Positions 1-9,365 of a stretch of DNA of 64,000 nucleotides are shown here, piece after piece (within the stretch, counting starts at the first letter, position 1; the number at the start of each line of letters is the position of its first letter). The stretch lies in assembly GCA_017416705.1 (NCBI GenBank), contig JAFQBG010000002.1, forward strand, positions 95,129-159,128. Reading direction: 5' to 3'. The notes beneath the pieces are model-generated. The model was not told the DNA's origin. It was given only the letters and a program-made list of their open reading frames with translations, and ran no database searches. Position numbers and translations under genes: made by a program. This DNA is from Bacteroidaceae bacterium (GTDB taxonomy: Bacteria; Bacteroidota; Bacteroidia; Bacteroidales; Bacteroidaceae).

Positions 1-1
1 G

Positions 2-856
2 GAAGCCGCAACAGGTGTCGAAATTGTAGTAGATGACACCCCCGAGGCCATTGTACTGAGCGCATTCGACCCCGTTCGTCGCGAGATAGCGCGCTTGGCC
101 CTTCACCAGCTTGTAGCCGATGGCCGCATACACCCCGCCCGCATCGAGGAGGTTGTAGCCAAAGTAAAAAAACAGGTCGAGGAGGAGATAATAGAGACCG
201 GAAAACGCACCACCATCGACCTTGGTATTCACGGCATGCACCCCGAGCTGATAAGAATAATAGGAAAAATGAAATACCGTTCATCGTATGGTCAGAACCT
301 ATTGCAACATGCCCGCGAGACAGCCAACCTATGTTCGGTTATGGCAGCCGAGCTTGGCCTGAACCCCAAGAAAGCAAAACGCGCCGGACTATTGCACGAC
401 ATAGGCAAAGTGCCCGACGAAGAGACCGAACTGCCACATGCCGAGTACGGTATGAAACTTGCCGAAAAATATAAGGAAAAACCCGATATATGCAATGCCA
501 TAGGCGCACACCACGACGAGGTCGAAATGACAAGCCTCATAGCCCCCATAGTACAAGTGTGCGACGCCATATCGGGAGCACGTCCCGGAGCACGTCGCGA
601 AATTGTCGAGGCATACATAAAACGTCTGCACGACTTGGAACAACTTGCCATGTCCTACCCCGGAGTGACAAAGACTTATGCCATACAGGCAGGCCGCGAG
701 CTACGCGTCATTGTGGGAGCAGACAAGATAGACGACAAGCAAACCGAACAACTATCGGGCGAGATAGCAAAGAAAATACAAGACGAGATGACCTATCCCG
801 GTCAGGTAAAAATAACAGTCATACGCGAGACACGCGCTGTGAACTACGCACGATAA
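2..856 (+). CDS. rny: Ribonuclease Y, 3' part (5' end outside window)
   Basis: The reading frame is open from the first bases of the window, so the N-terminal membrane anchor, coiled coil and most of the KH domain are missing. The 284 visible residues begin in the end of the KH region ([15 protein letters not shown]) and run through the HD phosphohydrolase domain. The metal-binding HD pair is visible in LLHDIGK, with further conserved histidines in GAHHDEVE and the motif [11 protein letters not shown]. RNase Y is a membrane-bound endoribonuclease that starts mRNA decay. The following gene is convergent and separated by a strong palindrome. A later ATG at 95 is internal and not the start. The family is clear from near-continuous match to RNase Y motifs. 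Confidence 0.95.
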   Translation, partial: EAATGVEIVVDDTPEAIVLSAFDPVRREIARLALHQLVADGRIHPARIEEVVAKVKKQVEEEIIETGKRTTIDLGIHGMHPELIRIIGKMKYRSSYGQNLLQHARETANLCSVMAAELGLNPKKAKRAGLLHDIGKVPDEETELPHAEYGMKLAEKYKEKPDICNAIGAHHDEVEMTSLIAPIVQVCDAISGARPGARREIVEAYIKRLHDLEQLAMSYPGVTKTYAIQAGRELRVIVGADKIDDKQTEQLSGEIAKKIQDEMTYPGQVKITVIRETRAVNYAR

Positions 857-870
857 CCGGATGCGACAAT

Positions 871-914
871 CATAAAAAATATCCACAGGCCATGGCCTGT
901 GGATATTTTTTATG
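871..914. terminator. Bidirectional terminator between rny and ccsA
   Basis: A perfect palindrome with 22-nt arms (871-892 and 893-914), with A-rich and T-rich outer ends, so either transcript could form a GC-centred hairpin followed by a U-run. It lies 14 bp after the rny stop and 4 bp after the ccsA stop, serving both convergent genes. Confidence 0.85.
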
Positions 915-918
915 CTGT

Positions 919-2550
919 TTATGCGACATAGCTATGCAAGCCGCCCAAAATATAGTTCACACCAAAGTATGTAAACAGAACCGACAGGAAAGAAAGCACA
1001 AAAAACAGGTGCAAGAACAGGGGCGAGCGAAAACGTTGCAACGACGCTGCATGCACAGGGAATGAATAGACAATGACGGTTATCAAAGCCCATACCTCCT
1101 TTGGGTCCCACCCCCAATAGCGTCCCCACGATATATTGGCCCACACAGCACCTGCAAACACCCCCGTAACCAACAGAAAAAGTGCCGGGCGAAGCAACAT
1201 CCTCGTGGCGTCGGCCATATAAATAATTTGCCGTTCAGAACCGCCGATGCCGCGTAGCACAAGCGCAACAACGCCATTAAGCATCATGAAGGCAAACAAG
1301 GAATAGGCACACATGATGACACTCACATGCACGCTCAGTATGGGCGAGTACAACACCGGGGCAAGCGGCGTAATAGCAGTAGCGTTGCCCATGCCTGCCA
1401 CCAAAAGAGAAAATCCCGCTATAAGAAAACCAAAAGCAGCGCCAAGAGTAAAACCGCCCCTACCTTGGAAAACAAAACACAGAGAACATATAGCCATGAA
1501 AAGCATAACTTCGAACCCATTGGCAAGCGGGATATAAGCACCCACAAAACCACGCATCAGGAGCAATGCCAACAAAAATATAATGACCGTCACAGCCACA
1601 CACCGCATTAACAACCGCAGAACAGCAGAAAAACCCGATGCCGCACTCACATTGCAACAGCATGCCACAAGAGCAAAACAACCTGTCAGCAAGCATGCCA
1701 CCGCCGCATAACGCACATGAGGCAATGACTCATAGATTTCTTTCACGCATAAATGCATGCTGTCGGCAGTTTCGCTCCACAGATTAGCTGCGGATGATAA
1801 ATAGGGCGCACAGCATAGCGACAACAGGAATAGAGCCGCAAGCAACAGGCCGCGTGCAAAAGAGGCATCCGATAAATTGGAGCCTCGCCATTTACTCTTT
1901 ACCAACATTGTCAAAAACGAGAAAAACAGCAACAGATAGCCGCCGTATGTAACCCCCACACCCCATGGGTCGTGCGACACACGCAGCGTAGTGCCATTCT
2001 CGTCATCGTCGTAGTGCATTTGGCAGAATTGCCACCCCGAATATCTGTACACATTATTCATAGAAACCACCCCCGTTGTCGTGCAACCCTTGTCGGCAAT
2101 AGTTATGCTGCTTACATAGTCCATGGGTTGATTGGTCGTTTTGTGGCGTTCCACACAAAAACTGTTTAAGGACAACGCAAATGGCAACCGATGTATATTA
2201 CCATCGTCGAGCATGAATACCGTGGTCGGCGGTGCATCACGATGCAGATAGACGCGTCCGCCTATTCCCCACACGTGCGTAATGAAAGCACCCGACAATA
2301 TAACGAGTAAGGATAAATGCAATAAGAACAGCGATATATTTTTATATGCCCTCCTAACCACAAGATAGCCCAACGCCGACAAAGCCAGCAGCATCCATAA
2401 TGCGACAGTCGCCCGCGAAACATATATATATTTGGTAATAAGATAGGTTCCATAGAATTTTTCGGCAATAGAGGCCACCATGAAGAGTATGGCTATACCC
2501 CCCAAGCATGTAAACGAAATACGTTTCAAAAACAGTTCGATATTCGACAT
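919..2550 (-). CDS. ccsA: Fused ResB-CcsA cytochrome c biogenesis protein
   Basis: This polytopic inner-membrane protein of 543 residues joins a ResB-like N-terminal half to a CcsA/ResC C-terminal half, the haem-export and ligation module of System II cytochrome c maturation. The N-terminal half has membrane segments flanking a periplasmic part with ResB-like features (DYVSSITI, GWQFCQMHY, HDPWG). The C-terminal half carries the tryptophan-rich haem-handling motif WGRYWGWDPKEVWAL. I chose the ATG at 2550 (MSNIELF) because GAAGGG lies just upstream. The ATG at 2562 overlaps the mntP stop as TGATG and is an equally possible coupled start. Longer upstream extensions would lie antisense-free but inside mntP and have no membrane character. 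No cytochrome c nitrite reductase genes are adjacent. Confidence 0.9.
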   Translation of the reverse strand: MSNIELFLKRISFTCLGGIAILFMVASIAEKFYGTYLITKYIYVSRATVALWMLLALSALGYLVVRRAYKNISLFLLHLSLLVILSGAFITHVWGIGGRVYLHRDAPPTTVFMLDDGNIHRLPFALSLNSFCVERHKTTNQPMDYVSSITIADKGCTTTGVVSMNNVYRYSGWQFCQMHYDDDENGTTLRVSHDPWGVGVTYGGYLLLFFSFLTMLVKSKWRGSNLSDASFARGLLLAALFLLSLCCAPYLSSAANLWSETADSMHLCVKEIYESLPHVRYAAVACLLTGCFALVACCCNVSAASGFSAVLRLLMRCVAVTVIIFLLALLLMRGFVGAYIPLANGFEVMLFMAICSLCFVFQGRGGFTLGAAFGFLIAGFSLLVAGMGNATAITPLAPVLYSPILSVHVSVIMCAYSLFAFMMLNGVVALVLRGIGGSERQIIYMADATRMLLRPALFLLVTGVFAGAVWANISWGRYWGWDPKEVWALITVIVYSFPVHAASLQRFRSPLFLHLFFVLSFLSVLFTYFGVNYILGGLHSYVA

Positions 2551-2561
2551 GGCACCCTTCA

Positions 2562-3137
2562 TCAGCACATAGTATGTTCCACAAGCACCTTGCACCCTAT
2601 AAGTATGAGGATTATACCGCCCCACAGCTCGGCCTGCAACGTGCGTGCATATTTTCGTCCGAAGGCGATGCCAAACAACAGGCCTGCCAGCGTCATCAAT
2701 GAAGAGACAAAGCCGATGACACACAAAGGATAAAGCAGTTCGCCCATATTTTGCAAGCCCATACAGGTGAACGATATGCCCACCGCAAAGGCATCTATGC
2801 TGGTTGCCAATGCCAACACCAAGACCACCCTTAACGAATTGGGATTAAAAAATTTGGTTTCGCCCTCCTTGAAATTCCCGACAACCATTCTGACACCAAG
2901 AAACAGCAATATGAAAAAGGCTATCCAATGATCGACGCTCTCTATGACATCGCGGAAATAGGCTGTACCGGCCCACCCAAGCAGCGGGTTCATGGCTTGG
3001 AAAAGCCCAAATAAAAACGCCATGAGCAACATGGGGCGCCACTGCACCCTACGTAGCACAACCCCTCCCGCAACAGATACCGCAAAGCAATCCATCGCCA
3101 AGGCAAAAGCCAAAATCCAAGCATCCAAGTGTGTCAT
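2562..3137 (-). CDS. mntP: Manganese efflux pump MntP
   Basis: A 191-residue protein with six predicted membrane helices, the usual length for MntP. The two halves are internally repeated, each with the acidic motif of the family: AMDCFAVSV near residue 15 and TSIDAFAVGISF near residue 110. MntP exports Mn(II) across the inner membrane and protects against manganese overload. Its stop overlaps a possible ccsA start, so the two are probably cotranscribed. No yybP-ykoY type manganese riboswitch can fit, because the inferred promoter leaves only about 12 nt of leader. Confidence 0.93.
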   Translation of the reverse strand: MTHLDAWILAFALAMDCFAVSVAGGVVLRRVQWRPMLLMAFLFGLFQAMNPLLGWAGTAYFRDVIESVDHWIAFFILLFLGVRMVVGNFKEGETKFFNPNSLRVVLVLALATSIDAFAVGISFTCMGLQNMGELLYPLCVIGFVSSLMTLAGLLFGIAFGRKYARTLQAELWGGIILILIGCKVLVEHTMC

Positions 3138-3155
3138 GTCGTGTTCTTAGGATTG

Positions 3156-3187
3156 CAAAAATAATTTAATTTTATTGCACTTACAAA
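3156..3187 (-). promoter_or_regulatory. Promoter of mntP-ccsA
   Basis: On the minus strand a perfect -7 box TATTTTTG (3156-3163) is preceded by TTTG (3184-3187) with a 20-bp spacer, matching the Bacteroidota primary sigma consensus. Transcription would start near 3150. The TTTG box sits inside the spacer of the divergent ssrA promoter. Confidence 0.75.
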
Positions 3188-3204
3188 TTAATGCACTATC
3201 TTTG
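3175..3204 (+). promoter_or_regulatory. Promoter of ssrA
   Basis: TTG at 3175-3177 and a perfect -7 box TATCTTTG at 3197-3204, spacer 19 bp. The predicted start, near 3211, leaves about 20 nt of 5' precursor before the mature tmRNA end. Confidence 0.75.
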
Positions 3205-3231
3205 CAGCCTACTTTTTTGTTAAAAGCTATC

Positions 3232-3626
3232 GGGGCTATTTGGTTTTGACAGCGGGCAGAAAAGGTATGTAAGCACGCAGTGCCTCGTCGGTTAGCACTA
3301 TAATATGAGCCGTCAACAATTATCTGGCGAAAATAACTATGCTCTCGCTGCTTAATCGAAGTACAGTAGATTAGCTTCATTCCGATACAAGGTGTTGGAA
3401 CGAGACATCACCCGGACGCAGTTGTTCCGAAGCAATCCGATATGGTGGTGCAGGCAAATCGGGACTAATCGTGGCAGGCCTCGCTGCCTCGGTGAAAATT
3501 TTAGAGGATAAGGTATTGGTTGGTTGTCGCGGTCTTGCCAATGCTCGAAAATTCCACCGATGACTAAGCGTGTAGAAAGCATATTGTTTCCTCGTTTGGA
3601 CGAGGGTTCGACTCCCTCTAGCTCCA
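3232..3626 (+). ncRNA. ssrA: Transfer-messenger RNA (tmRNA)
   Basis: tmRNA rescues stalled ribosomes by acting first as alanyl-tRNA and then as mRNA for a degradation tag. The 5' end GGGGCTA (3232-3238) pairs with TAGCTCC (3619-3625), including the G3-U wobble that marks alanine identity. The T-arm sequence GGTTCGACTCC lies near the 3' end. The tag reading frame is 3326-3355 and encodes GENNYALAA then TAA. The pieces between match the pseudoknot-rich Bacteroidales tmRNA layout. After the discriminator A at 3626 the genome reads CAA, so the CCA tail is not encoded and must be added by CCA-adding enzyme. Confidence 0.97.
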
Positions 3627-3669
3627 CAATAAATGGCGTTTGAAATTCCTTTCAAACGCCATTTATTGT
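3626..3669. terminator. Terminator after ssrA
   Basis: A perfect inverted repeat with 20-nt arms (3626-3645 and 3650-3669) and a TTCC loop starts at the discriminator base of the tmRNA. It may also end the leftward prmA transcript, whose stop is 73 bp away. There is no long T-run, so the call rests on the stem and position. Confidence 0.7.
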
Positions 3670-3741
3670 GTTCGGACAGAACGGCGGCATGCCTGCTTAA
3701 CCACAATTCATGCTACTGCAAGGCATGCCTGTGTAGCAAGC

Positions 3742-4590
3742 CTACTCCTTGACAAAACGGGCCATAGCCCAACGATTGTCCTCGGCCGACGCCTCGTAAC
3801 GCAAGCCGCAACGCGACGCCTCGTCGCTAAGCACAGGAATATCGTCGGTGTAGAAACCACTGATAAAAAGCACCGAACCCGCCTGCATGCAAGCCGCATA
3901 ATGGCGCATATCGGCAAGCAGTATGTTACGGTTTATATTAGCGAATATATAGTGGAATTTGTCATCGGGTGTCAATACTTCGACACCGCCAAGACGAACA
4001 TCAATATCGGAAGTGTCATTCAGCAGGATATTTTCTTTGGCATTCTCGTAGGCAAATTCGTCTATATCGACTGCCACAACAGACGAAGCACCATGCTTAC
4101 GCGCCAATATAGCAAGCAACGCCGTTCCGCAACCCATATCAAGCACTTTGCAGCCGGCAAGATTGCACGCGAGTATGGCACGTATCATGTGGCATGTTGT
4201 TTGATGATAGCCTGTGCCGAAAGCCATTTTAGGATCGACAACTATGTTGTATCGTGCTTGTGGCACATCGGTGTGGAATGTACTATGTATGACACATTGG
4301 TCATCGACAACTATTGGTTTGAAATAGTTTTTCTCCCACTCCGAGTTCCAATCCTCGCCCTCGATGCACTGCGAAACAAAACGTATGTCATAGCCATCCA
4401 AAGGAAAATCTGCCACAATAGCGGCCACCGAAAATTCATCGTACTGTTCTTGTGGAGCATAGGCCGACAGACCGTTGTCGGCAGCCACAAAACTCTCGTA
4501 GCCGACGTCGGCCAACACCGAGGCAAGCACATCGGCCGCCGCCTCGCAATAAGGAACAATGGTAAAATCGGTTTTAATATAATTGTTCAT
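3742..4590 (-). CDS. prmA: Ribosomal protein L11 methyltransferase
   Basis: A 282-residue class I SAM-dependent methyltransferase that modifies ribosomal protein L11. The SAM-binding motif I is VLDMGCGTALLAI, followed by an acidic motif II (VVAVDIDEFAYENA). The PrmA-type catalytic motif appears as IFANINRNILL. The DPKMAFGTGYHQTT segment before motif I is typical of PrmA. I chose the ATG at 4590 (MNNYIKTDFTIVPY), which gives family length; the frame stays open further upstream but over AT-rich sequence without similarity. The gene is divergent from tamB with 135 bp between them. Confidence 0.93.
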   Translation of the reverse strand: MNNYIKTDFTIVPYCEAAADVLASVLADVGYESFVAADNGLSAYAPQEQYDEFSVAAIVADFPLDGYDIRFVSQCIEGEDWNSEWEKNYFKPIVVDDQCVIHSTFHTDVPQARYNIVVDPKMAFGTGYHQTTCHMIRAILACNLAGCKVLDMGCGTALLAILARKHGASSVVAVDIDEFAYENAKENILLNDTSDIDVRLGGVEVLTPDDKFHYIFANINRNILLADMRHYAACMQAGSVLFISGFYTDDIPVLSDEASRCGLRYEASAEDNRWAMARFVKE

Positions 4591-4725
4591 GGTTTTTATT
4601 TTTTTTGCGAAAGTAACAAATTCTATAAACATGCGATGAAACGAAAAGTAAATTTTTACATAAAACATATAAAAGGAGGGGTAAAAACAAGAAAAATAGC
4701 GTTTTTTTTGGTTACTTTGCAAGAT

Positions 4726-7700
4726 ATGAATAGTTCGACCGAGAAAAAAAGCAAGGCACATATAATATTCAAGATAATAACAAGCCTTATATTTCTTCCC
4801 ATAATACTTTTATGGGTGGTTATTATATTGCTATACGTTCCACCTGTACAAAAATTTGCAGTGGAAAAAATTTGCCAAACGGTGAACGAAAATTCCGAGT
4901 ATAATCTGTCCATTGGAGGCCTGCATCTGGCATTTCCACTCACTGTCACCGTCAATGATTTCACATTGGCACAGGATAGCAATATCATAGTAAGCGGAAA
5001 ACAAATAGCAGTAAATATAAGACCGGCAACACTGCTCAAAGGCGAGTTCGAGGTTAATTATGTATCGGTGGACCATACTTCGCTGAATACATACGACATG
5101 ATAGACGGCATGAGGATAAATGGTCGTATCGGGCATTTCAGAACAACGGCCCGCAACGTAGATGTCATTAAAGAAAAGGTCGTTATACGCCAAATACACC
5201 TTGCCGACACACAAATAGATATAGCCCTGACCGAAAAAAAACAGGACGACGAGGAGGAGGACAGTACATCGGCACCGCCCACTTGGGTCGTGGAGCTCAG
5301 GAATGGCAATATACGTAATTTCAGATTAGGGCTAGACATGCCCCATGACACCACAAGCATCAATGCCGTTATAGAAAATTTCAAGATAGATGGAGCCAAG
5401 GCCGACCTTGCCTCCAATACATTCGAGGCAAAAAGAGTATTCATCGACAAGAGTCGTTTCAGCTACGACACCGGCACTGCCGCCGACACTATCGCCCCAC
5501 TTGAACACCTGCATATTGATGGCATAGACATAGAAACAGGATATATTAAATACAGCGAAAACGATATTAATGCCGACATCAAAAAAATAGCTTTTGCACA
5601 AAAAGGCGGCATACATGTGAACGAGTGTACCATACAGCTGCATGCCGACAGCAGCAATGTGAACATAGAAAACATTGCCATGAAAACAAAAAACGGCAGT
5701 TACATAGACGCAACAGCCACAATACCGACAGCCATGATAAACGGAGGCAACGGCGGCCGTATGAACAGCAAAATAGCCATGTACATAGACAAACGCGACA
5801 TAAAAGGATTTGTTCCACAAGCCACCTACAACGACATATCATTCCTGCCCGACTCATTGCTGACGGCCCGCCTGTCGGCACATGGCAATTTGGGTATTAT
5901 GCAGATAGATACCATTGCCACCAATATACCTACCCTGCTGTCGATGGGAGCCAAAGGATATGCGCGTAATTTGCACGACACAAAACATATTGATGCCCGG
6001 CTGAATTTAAGAGGGGCCGTGCAGGACATATCGCGCATGATACAGGGGCAACATATACCCGACAGCATAGAAAAACAGAGAATGAGCATAGGCGGCACCA
6101 TCGCATTGGTACAAGACGAGGCCGACATAGCACTCGGCATGCGCGTAGGGCAACAAGGACAAGCAGCCGTTAAAGCAAAATATAACATTGCAAACGACAC
6201 CTACAACGCAAGGGCAAGAATAAAAAGAATGAACATAAGCAACATAATACCTTCGGCAGCGTTGCACGAACTGACGATGCGCATCAGCGCCGATGGAAAA
6301 GGAACAGATATATTCTCGCCACAGACATCCTACAACATAAAAGCACAGATTGACACACTGCGCTACGATAGTATATTCCTGCAAAAAATAGATTTGAACG
6401 CCACGCAAAACAACAGCCTGTCGAATATAACACTGACAACCCAAAGCCCCAACCTGCAAATGACATTCGAGGCTGCAACGCGCATCGACAGCAGTTCGAT
6501 ATCAAACAAATCGCACATTGCAGTGGAAAAAGCCGAACTGCATAGTTTCGGTATAACTGCGGCACCGCTCACAGCCGGCTTTGTATTCGACATAGATGCC
6601 GACACCGACATGCAACAAACGCACAAGGTGACTATTAAAGGCGATAAATTCAGATTGGCGACAGCGCAAAAAACATTCACCCCTGCGCCATTGTACATGC
6701 AAGGAGCAACATCGCCCGAAATGTCCTATGTACGAATGAACACCGGCGATTTAAACATCAACAGCGCATTAGACACCGGATACATGAATTTGTTGGCTGC
6801 ATTTGAGCGCATCAAAGAACTATACACACAGACACGATACAGCGAAAAAAGTCTGTTCTATGCACAAGACTTTGAAAAGGAACTGCCCGCAATGTCGGTA
6901 GATATAGAATGTGGGCAGAAAAATATAGTAGCCAATTTCCTGCGATTTCACAAAGTAGAATTCAGCGATTTTAATTTGCATGTAGCGATAGACAGCCTAA
7001 AAGGGATAAACAGCGCCGGCGGACTGTACAACCTGAAAAAAGAAGATATGCAGATAGATACCCTGCGTTTCTTCATGCGACAAAACGAAAACAAGATAAG
7101 ATATTTTGCAGGCATCAGAACAAGGTCGCTCGACCCCAATCAGCCCAAGCTAAAATTCTATTCGGCACTGTACGGTTCGCTGCACAACGATAGTTTGACC
7201 ACAAATTTTGTATTCCGCGACAACAACGACAATGTAGGAGCAAAAATCGGGCTGAACACAATATTACGTCCCCAAGGGTTGGATTTCCGTTTCATGCCGA
7301 AAGCCACATTGCTAAACAGGCCATTCCATTTTAACGACGACAACTATATATCGCTACACAAGAATTTGGAAATACGCGGATATGTGGAAATGAAAGACAG
7401 CATGAACTCGGGCATGCGACTCTACACAAGCAACGACAGCACGCTGCTGCACGACATAAGTGCCGAATTGTTCAACATAGATTTGAAGGCCGTAACAAGC
7501 ATATTGCCTTTTGCACCCGAGATGCAAGGCACCCTGAACGCCGACCTTCACATGCGACAGAACGATGGATTGACAATGTTCAGCAGCGATATTCGCGGCG
7601 ACAGCATCATGTACAACGGTGTCATGTTGGGCAACGAAACGTTGGAGCTTGCCTACCTGCCAAAAGGGAATACCGCACACTATGTAGATGTGTCGCTCAT

Positions 7701-9354
7701 ACATAACGACGAACAGATATTCAACCTGAATGGCGATTACCACGACAACAACGGACACCCCTACATAAATGGCGAAGCCAACCTGATGCGGTTCCCATTA
7801 AAGCTATCCGACGCATTCATAAAAGAGACAGGGCTGCACCTAAACGGATACATCAACGGCGCCTTGGCAGTCGAGGGCGAAATAGAGGATATTGCATCGA
7901 ACGGCTACGTACACTTCGACTCGGTGCATATTGACGCGCCCATATTAGGCACCACGCTGCGCATGCCCGATGACAAACTAAGCATAGTAGATAACAAACT
8001 GACGTTCAACAATTTCAATATTTATGCCAAAGGCGACACCCCATTCCAAGTAAACGGCGACATAGATTTCAAAGAACTCATCAACCCCGAGTTCAATTTG
8101 CGCATGCTTGCCAATAATTACGAGCTTGTAAATGCCAAACGCCGTAAAGGCGCAATGCTATACGGAAATTTAGCATTGAATATAAATTCGTTTGTACGCG
8201 GCACTCTCAATTCCTTGAAAATGTACGGACAGGCAACTGTGCTTGGCAGCAGCAACATAACATACGTGATGCTTGACAGCCCCCTTGCCGCCGAAAGCGA
8301 GCTTGACGGCCTTGTGCAATTTGTAAATTTCGCCGACACCACACAAGTGGCAAAGAGCAACGACGAGGAGATAGACTTTGGAAATATGACAATGAACATA
8401 ACGCTGAACATAGAAGAACGAGCACGCATAAACGCCGATTTCGACGAAAACCGCACCAGCTACATCGAACTGCAAGGCGGCGGCAACCTATATATGACAT
8501 ATACCAGCGAGGCCGGCATAGGGCTCACAGGCCGCTACACGCTGAACAACGGACTGCTGAAATACACCCTTCCCATAATACCGCTGAAAACATTTAACAT
8601 AAAGGAAGGCAGCTACATAAATTGGACAGGAGATTTAATGAACCCCACGCTAAACATCACCGCATTGGAACGAATGACATCGTCGGTGACGCTGGACGAC
8701 GGCAATGCCCAAGCAGTAGCATTCGATGTAGGCGTGGAACTGTCAAACACGCTCGACGACATGGGGCTTAGCTTCACAATGTCGGCACCCGAAAACGCCG
8801 CTGTGCAAGACGAACTGAACTCGGTTGACAAAGAGACACTGAACAAGTATGCGGTGACAATGCTTGTGACAGGAGCATACCTTGGCAGCGACGGCGGCAT
8901 AACAGTGTCGAACGCCCTCAGTTCATTTATCGACGCCAAGATAAACGACATAGCAGGCAACGCCATGAAGAGCGTCGATATAAACGTAGGAATAACAGAT
9001 GTCGAAAACAACGAAACGGGCGGCACATACAAAAACTACTCATTCAGTTTTGCCAAACGGTTCTGGAACGACCGTCTCACCGTAATAATAGGCGGCGAGG
9101 TAAACAGCGGCGACACCAACAACAAAGACAACAGTTTCATTAACAATGTATCGTTGGAATGGCGATTAAGCGAAACAGGCAACAGATACATCAGACTGTT
9201 CTACGACAAAAACTACGAGTCTATTCTCGAAGGCGAGATTATAGAGACCGGAGTGGGTTATGTATATAAGCGTAAACTTGACAATTTGAAGGAACTGTTT
9301 GTATTCCGCAAAAAAGACGATAACGAAATGCTCATGATTAATTCGCGACGATAA
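4726..9354 (+). CDS. tamB: TamB-like translocation and assembly protein
   Basis: A 1542-residue protein with one N-terminal membrane anchor (residues about 13-37) followed by a very long periplasmic region of repeated beta-strand units. Its last 400 residues form the conserved TamB (DUF490) domain, including GLTGRYTLNNGLLKY and the LEWRLSETGN segment near the end. TamB spans the periplasm and works with an outer-membrane BamA-family partner in outer-membrane protein insertion or phospholipid transport. That partner, tamL, follows 11 bp downstream. The frame is open back to 3640, but that stretch is antisense to prmA and I reject it; the ATG at 4726 directly precedes the membrane anchor. A near-consensus -7 box (TTACTTTG, 4713-4720) lies so close that the message may have almost no leader. 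Confidence 0.92.
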   Translation: MNSSTEKKSKAHIIFKIITSLIFLPIILLWVVIILLYVPPVQKFAVEKICQTVNENSEYNLSIGGLHLAFPLTVTVNDFTLAQDSNIIVSGKQIAVNIRPATLLKGEFEVNYVSVDHTSLNTYDMIDGMRINGRIGHFRTTARNVDVIKEKVVIRQIHLADTQIDIALTEKKQDDEEEDSTSAPPTWVVELRNGNIRNFRLGLDMPHDTTSINAVIENFKIDGAKADLASNTFEAKRVFIDKSRFSYDTGTAADTIAPLEHLHIDGIDIETGYIKYSENDINADIKKIAFAQKGGIHVNECTIQLHADSSNVNIENIAMKTKNGSYIDATATIPTAMINGGNGGRMNSKIAMYIDKRDIKGFVPQATYNDISFLPDSLLTARLSAHGNLGIMQIDTIATNIPTLLSMGAKGYARNLHDTKHIDARLNLRGAVQDISRMIQGQHIPDSIEKQRMSIGGTIALVQDEADIALGMRVGQQGQAAVKAKYNIANDTYNARARIKRMNISNIIPSAALHELTMRISADGKGTDIFSPQTSYNIKAQIDTLRYDSIFLQKIDLNATQNNSLSNITLTTQSPNLQMTFEAATRIDSSSISNKSHIAVEKAELHSFGITAAPLTAGFVFDIDADTDMQQTHKVTIKGDKFRLATAQKTFTPAPLYMQGATSPEMSYVRMNTGDLNINSALDTGYMNLLAAFERIKELYTQTRYSEKSLFYAQDFEKELPAMSVDIECGQKNIVANFLRFHKVEFSDFNLHVAIDSLKGINSAGGLYNLKKEDMQIDTLRFFMRQNENKIRYFAGIRTRSLDPNQPKLKFYSALYGSLHNDSLTTNFVFRDNNDNVGAKIGLNTILRPQGLDFRFMPKATLLNRPFHFNDDNYISLHKNLEIRGYVEMKDSMNSGMRLYTSNDSTLLHDISAELFNIDLKAVTSILPFAPEMQGTLNADLHMRQNDGLTMFSSDIRGDSIMYNGVMLGNETLELAYLPKGNTAHYVDVSLIHNDEQIFNLNGDYHDNNGHPYINGEANLMRFPLKLSDAFIKETGLHLNGYINGALAVEGEIEDIASNGYVHFDSVHIDAPILGTTLRMPDDKLSIVDNKLTFNNFNIYAKGDTPFQVNGDIDFKELINPEFNLRMLANNYELVNAKRRKGAMLYGNLALNINSFVRGTLNSLKMYGQATVLGSSNITYVMLDSPLAAESELDGLVQFVNFADTTQVAKSNDEEIDFGNMTMNITLNIEERARINADFDENRTSYIELQGGGNLYMTYTSEAGIGLTGRYTLNNGLLKYTLPIIPLKTFNIKEGSYINWTGDLMNPTLNITALERMTSSVTLDDGNAQAVAFDVGVELSNTLDDMGLSFTMSAPENAAVQDELNSVDKETLNKYAVTMLVTGAYLGSDGGITVSNALSSFIDAKINDIAGNAMKSVDINVGITDVENNETGGTYKNYSFSFAKRFWNDRLTVIIGGEVNSGDTNNKDNSFINNVSLEWRLSETGNRYIRLFYDKNYESILEGEIIETGVGYVYKRKLDNLKELFVFRKKDDNEMLMINSRR

Positions 9355-9365
9355 AAAGAACGAGA

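Noticed and set aside
490-1065. Plus-strand frame overlapping rny and the ccsA 3' end
   Set aside because: Composition is out-of-frame shadow sequence running through the terminator palindrome into antisense of ccsA.
2551-2724. Longer ccsA reading frame starting at 2724
   Set aside because: It overlaps mntP by 160 bp and adds residues with no match to ResB; the start at 2550 (or 2562) is sufficient.
3640-4725. Open upstream extension of the tamB frame by 362 codons
   Set aside because: It is antisense to prmA over most of its length, has no family character, and would put the tamB membrane anchor in the middle of the protein.
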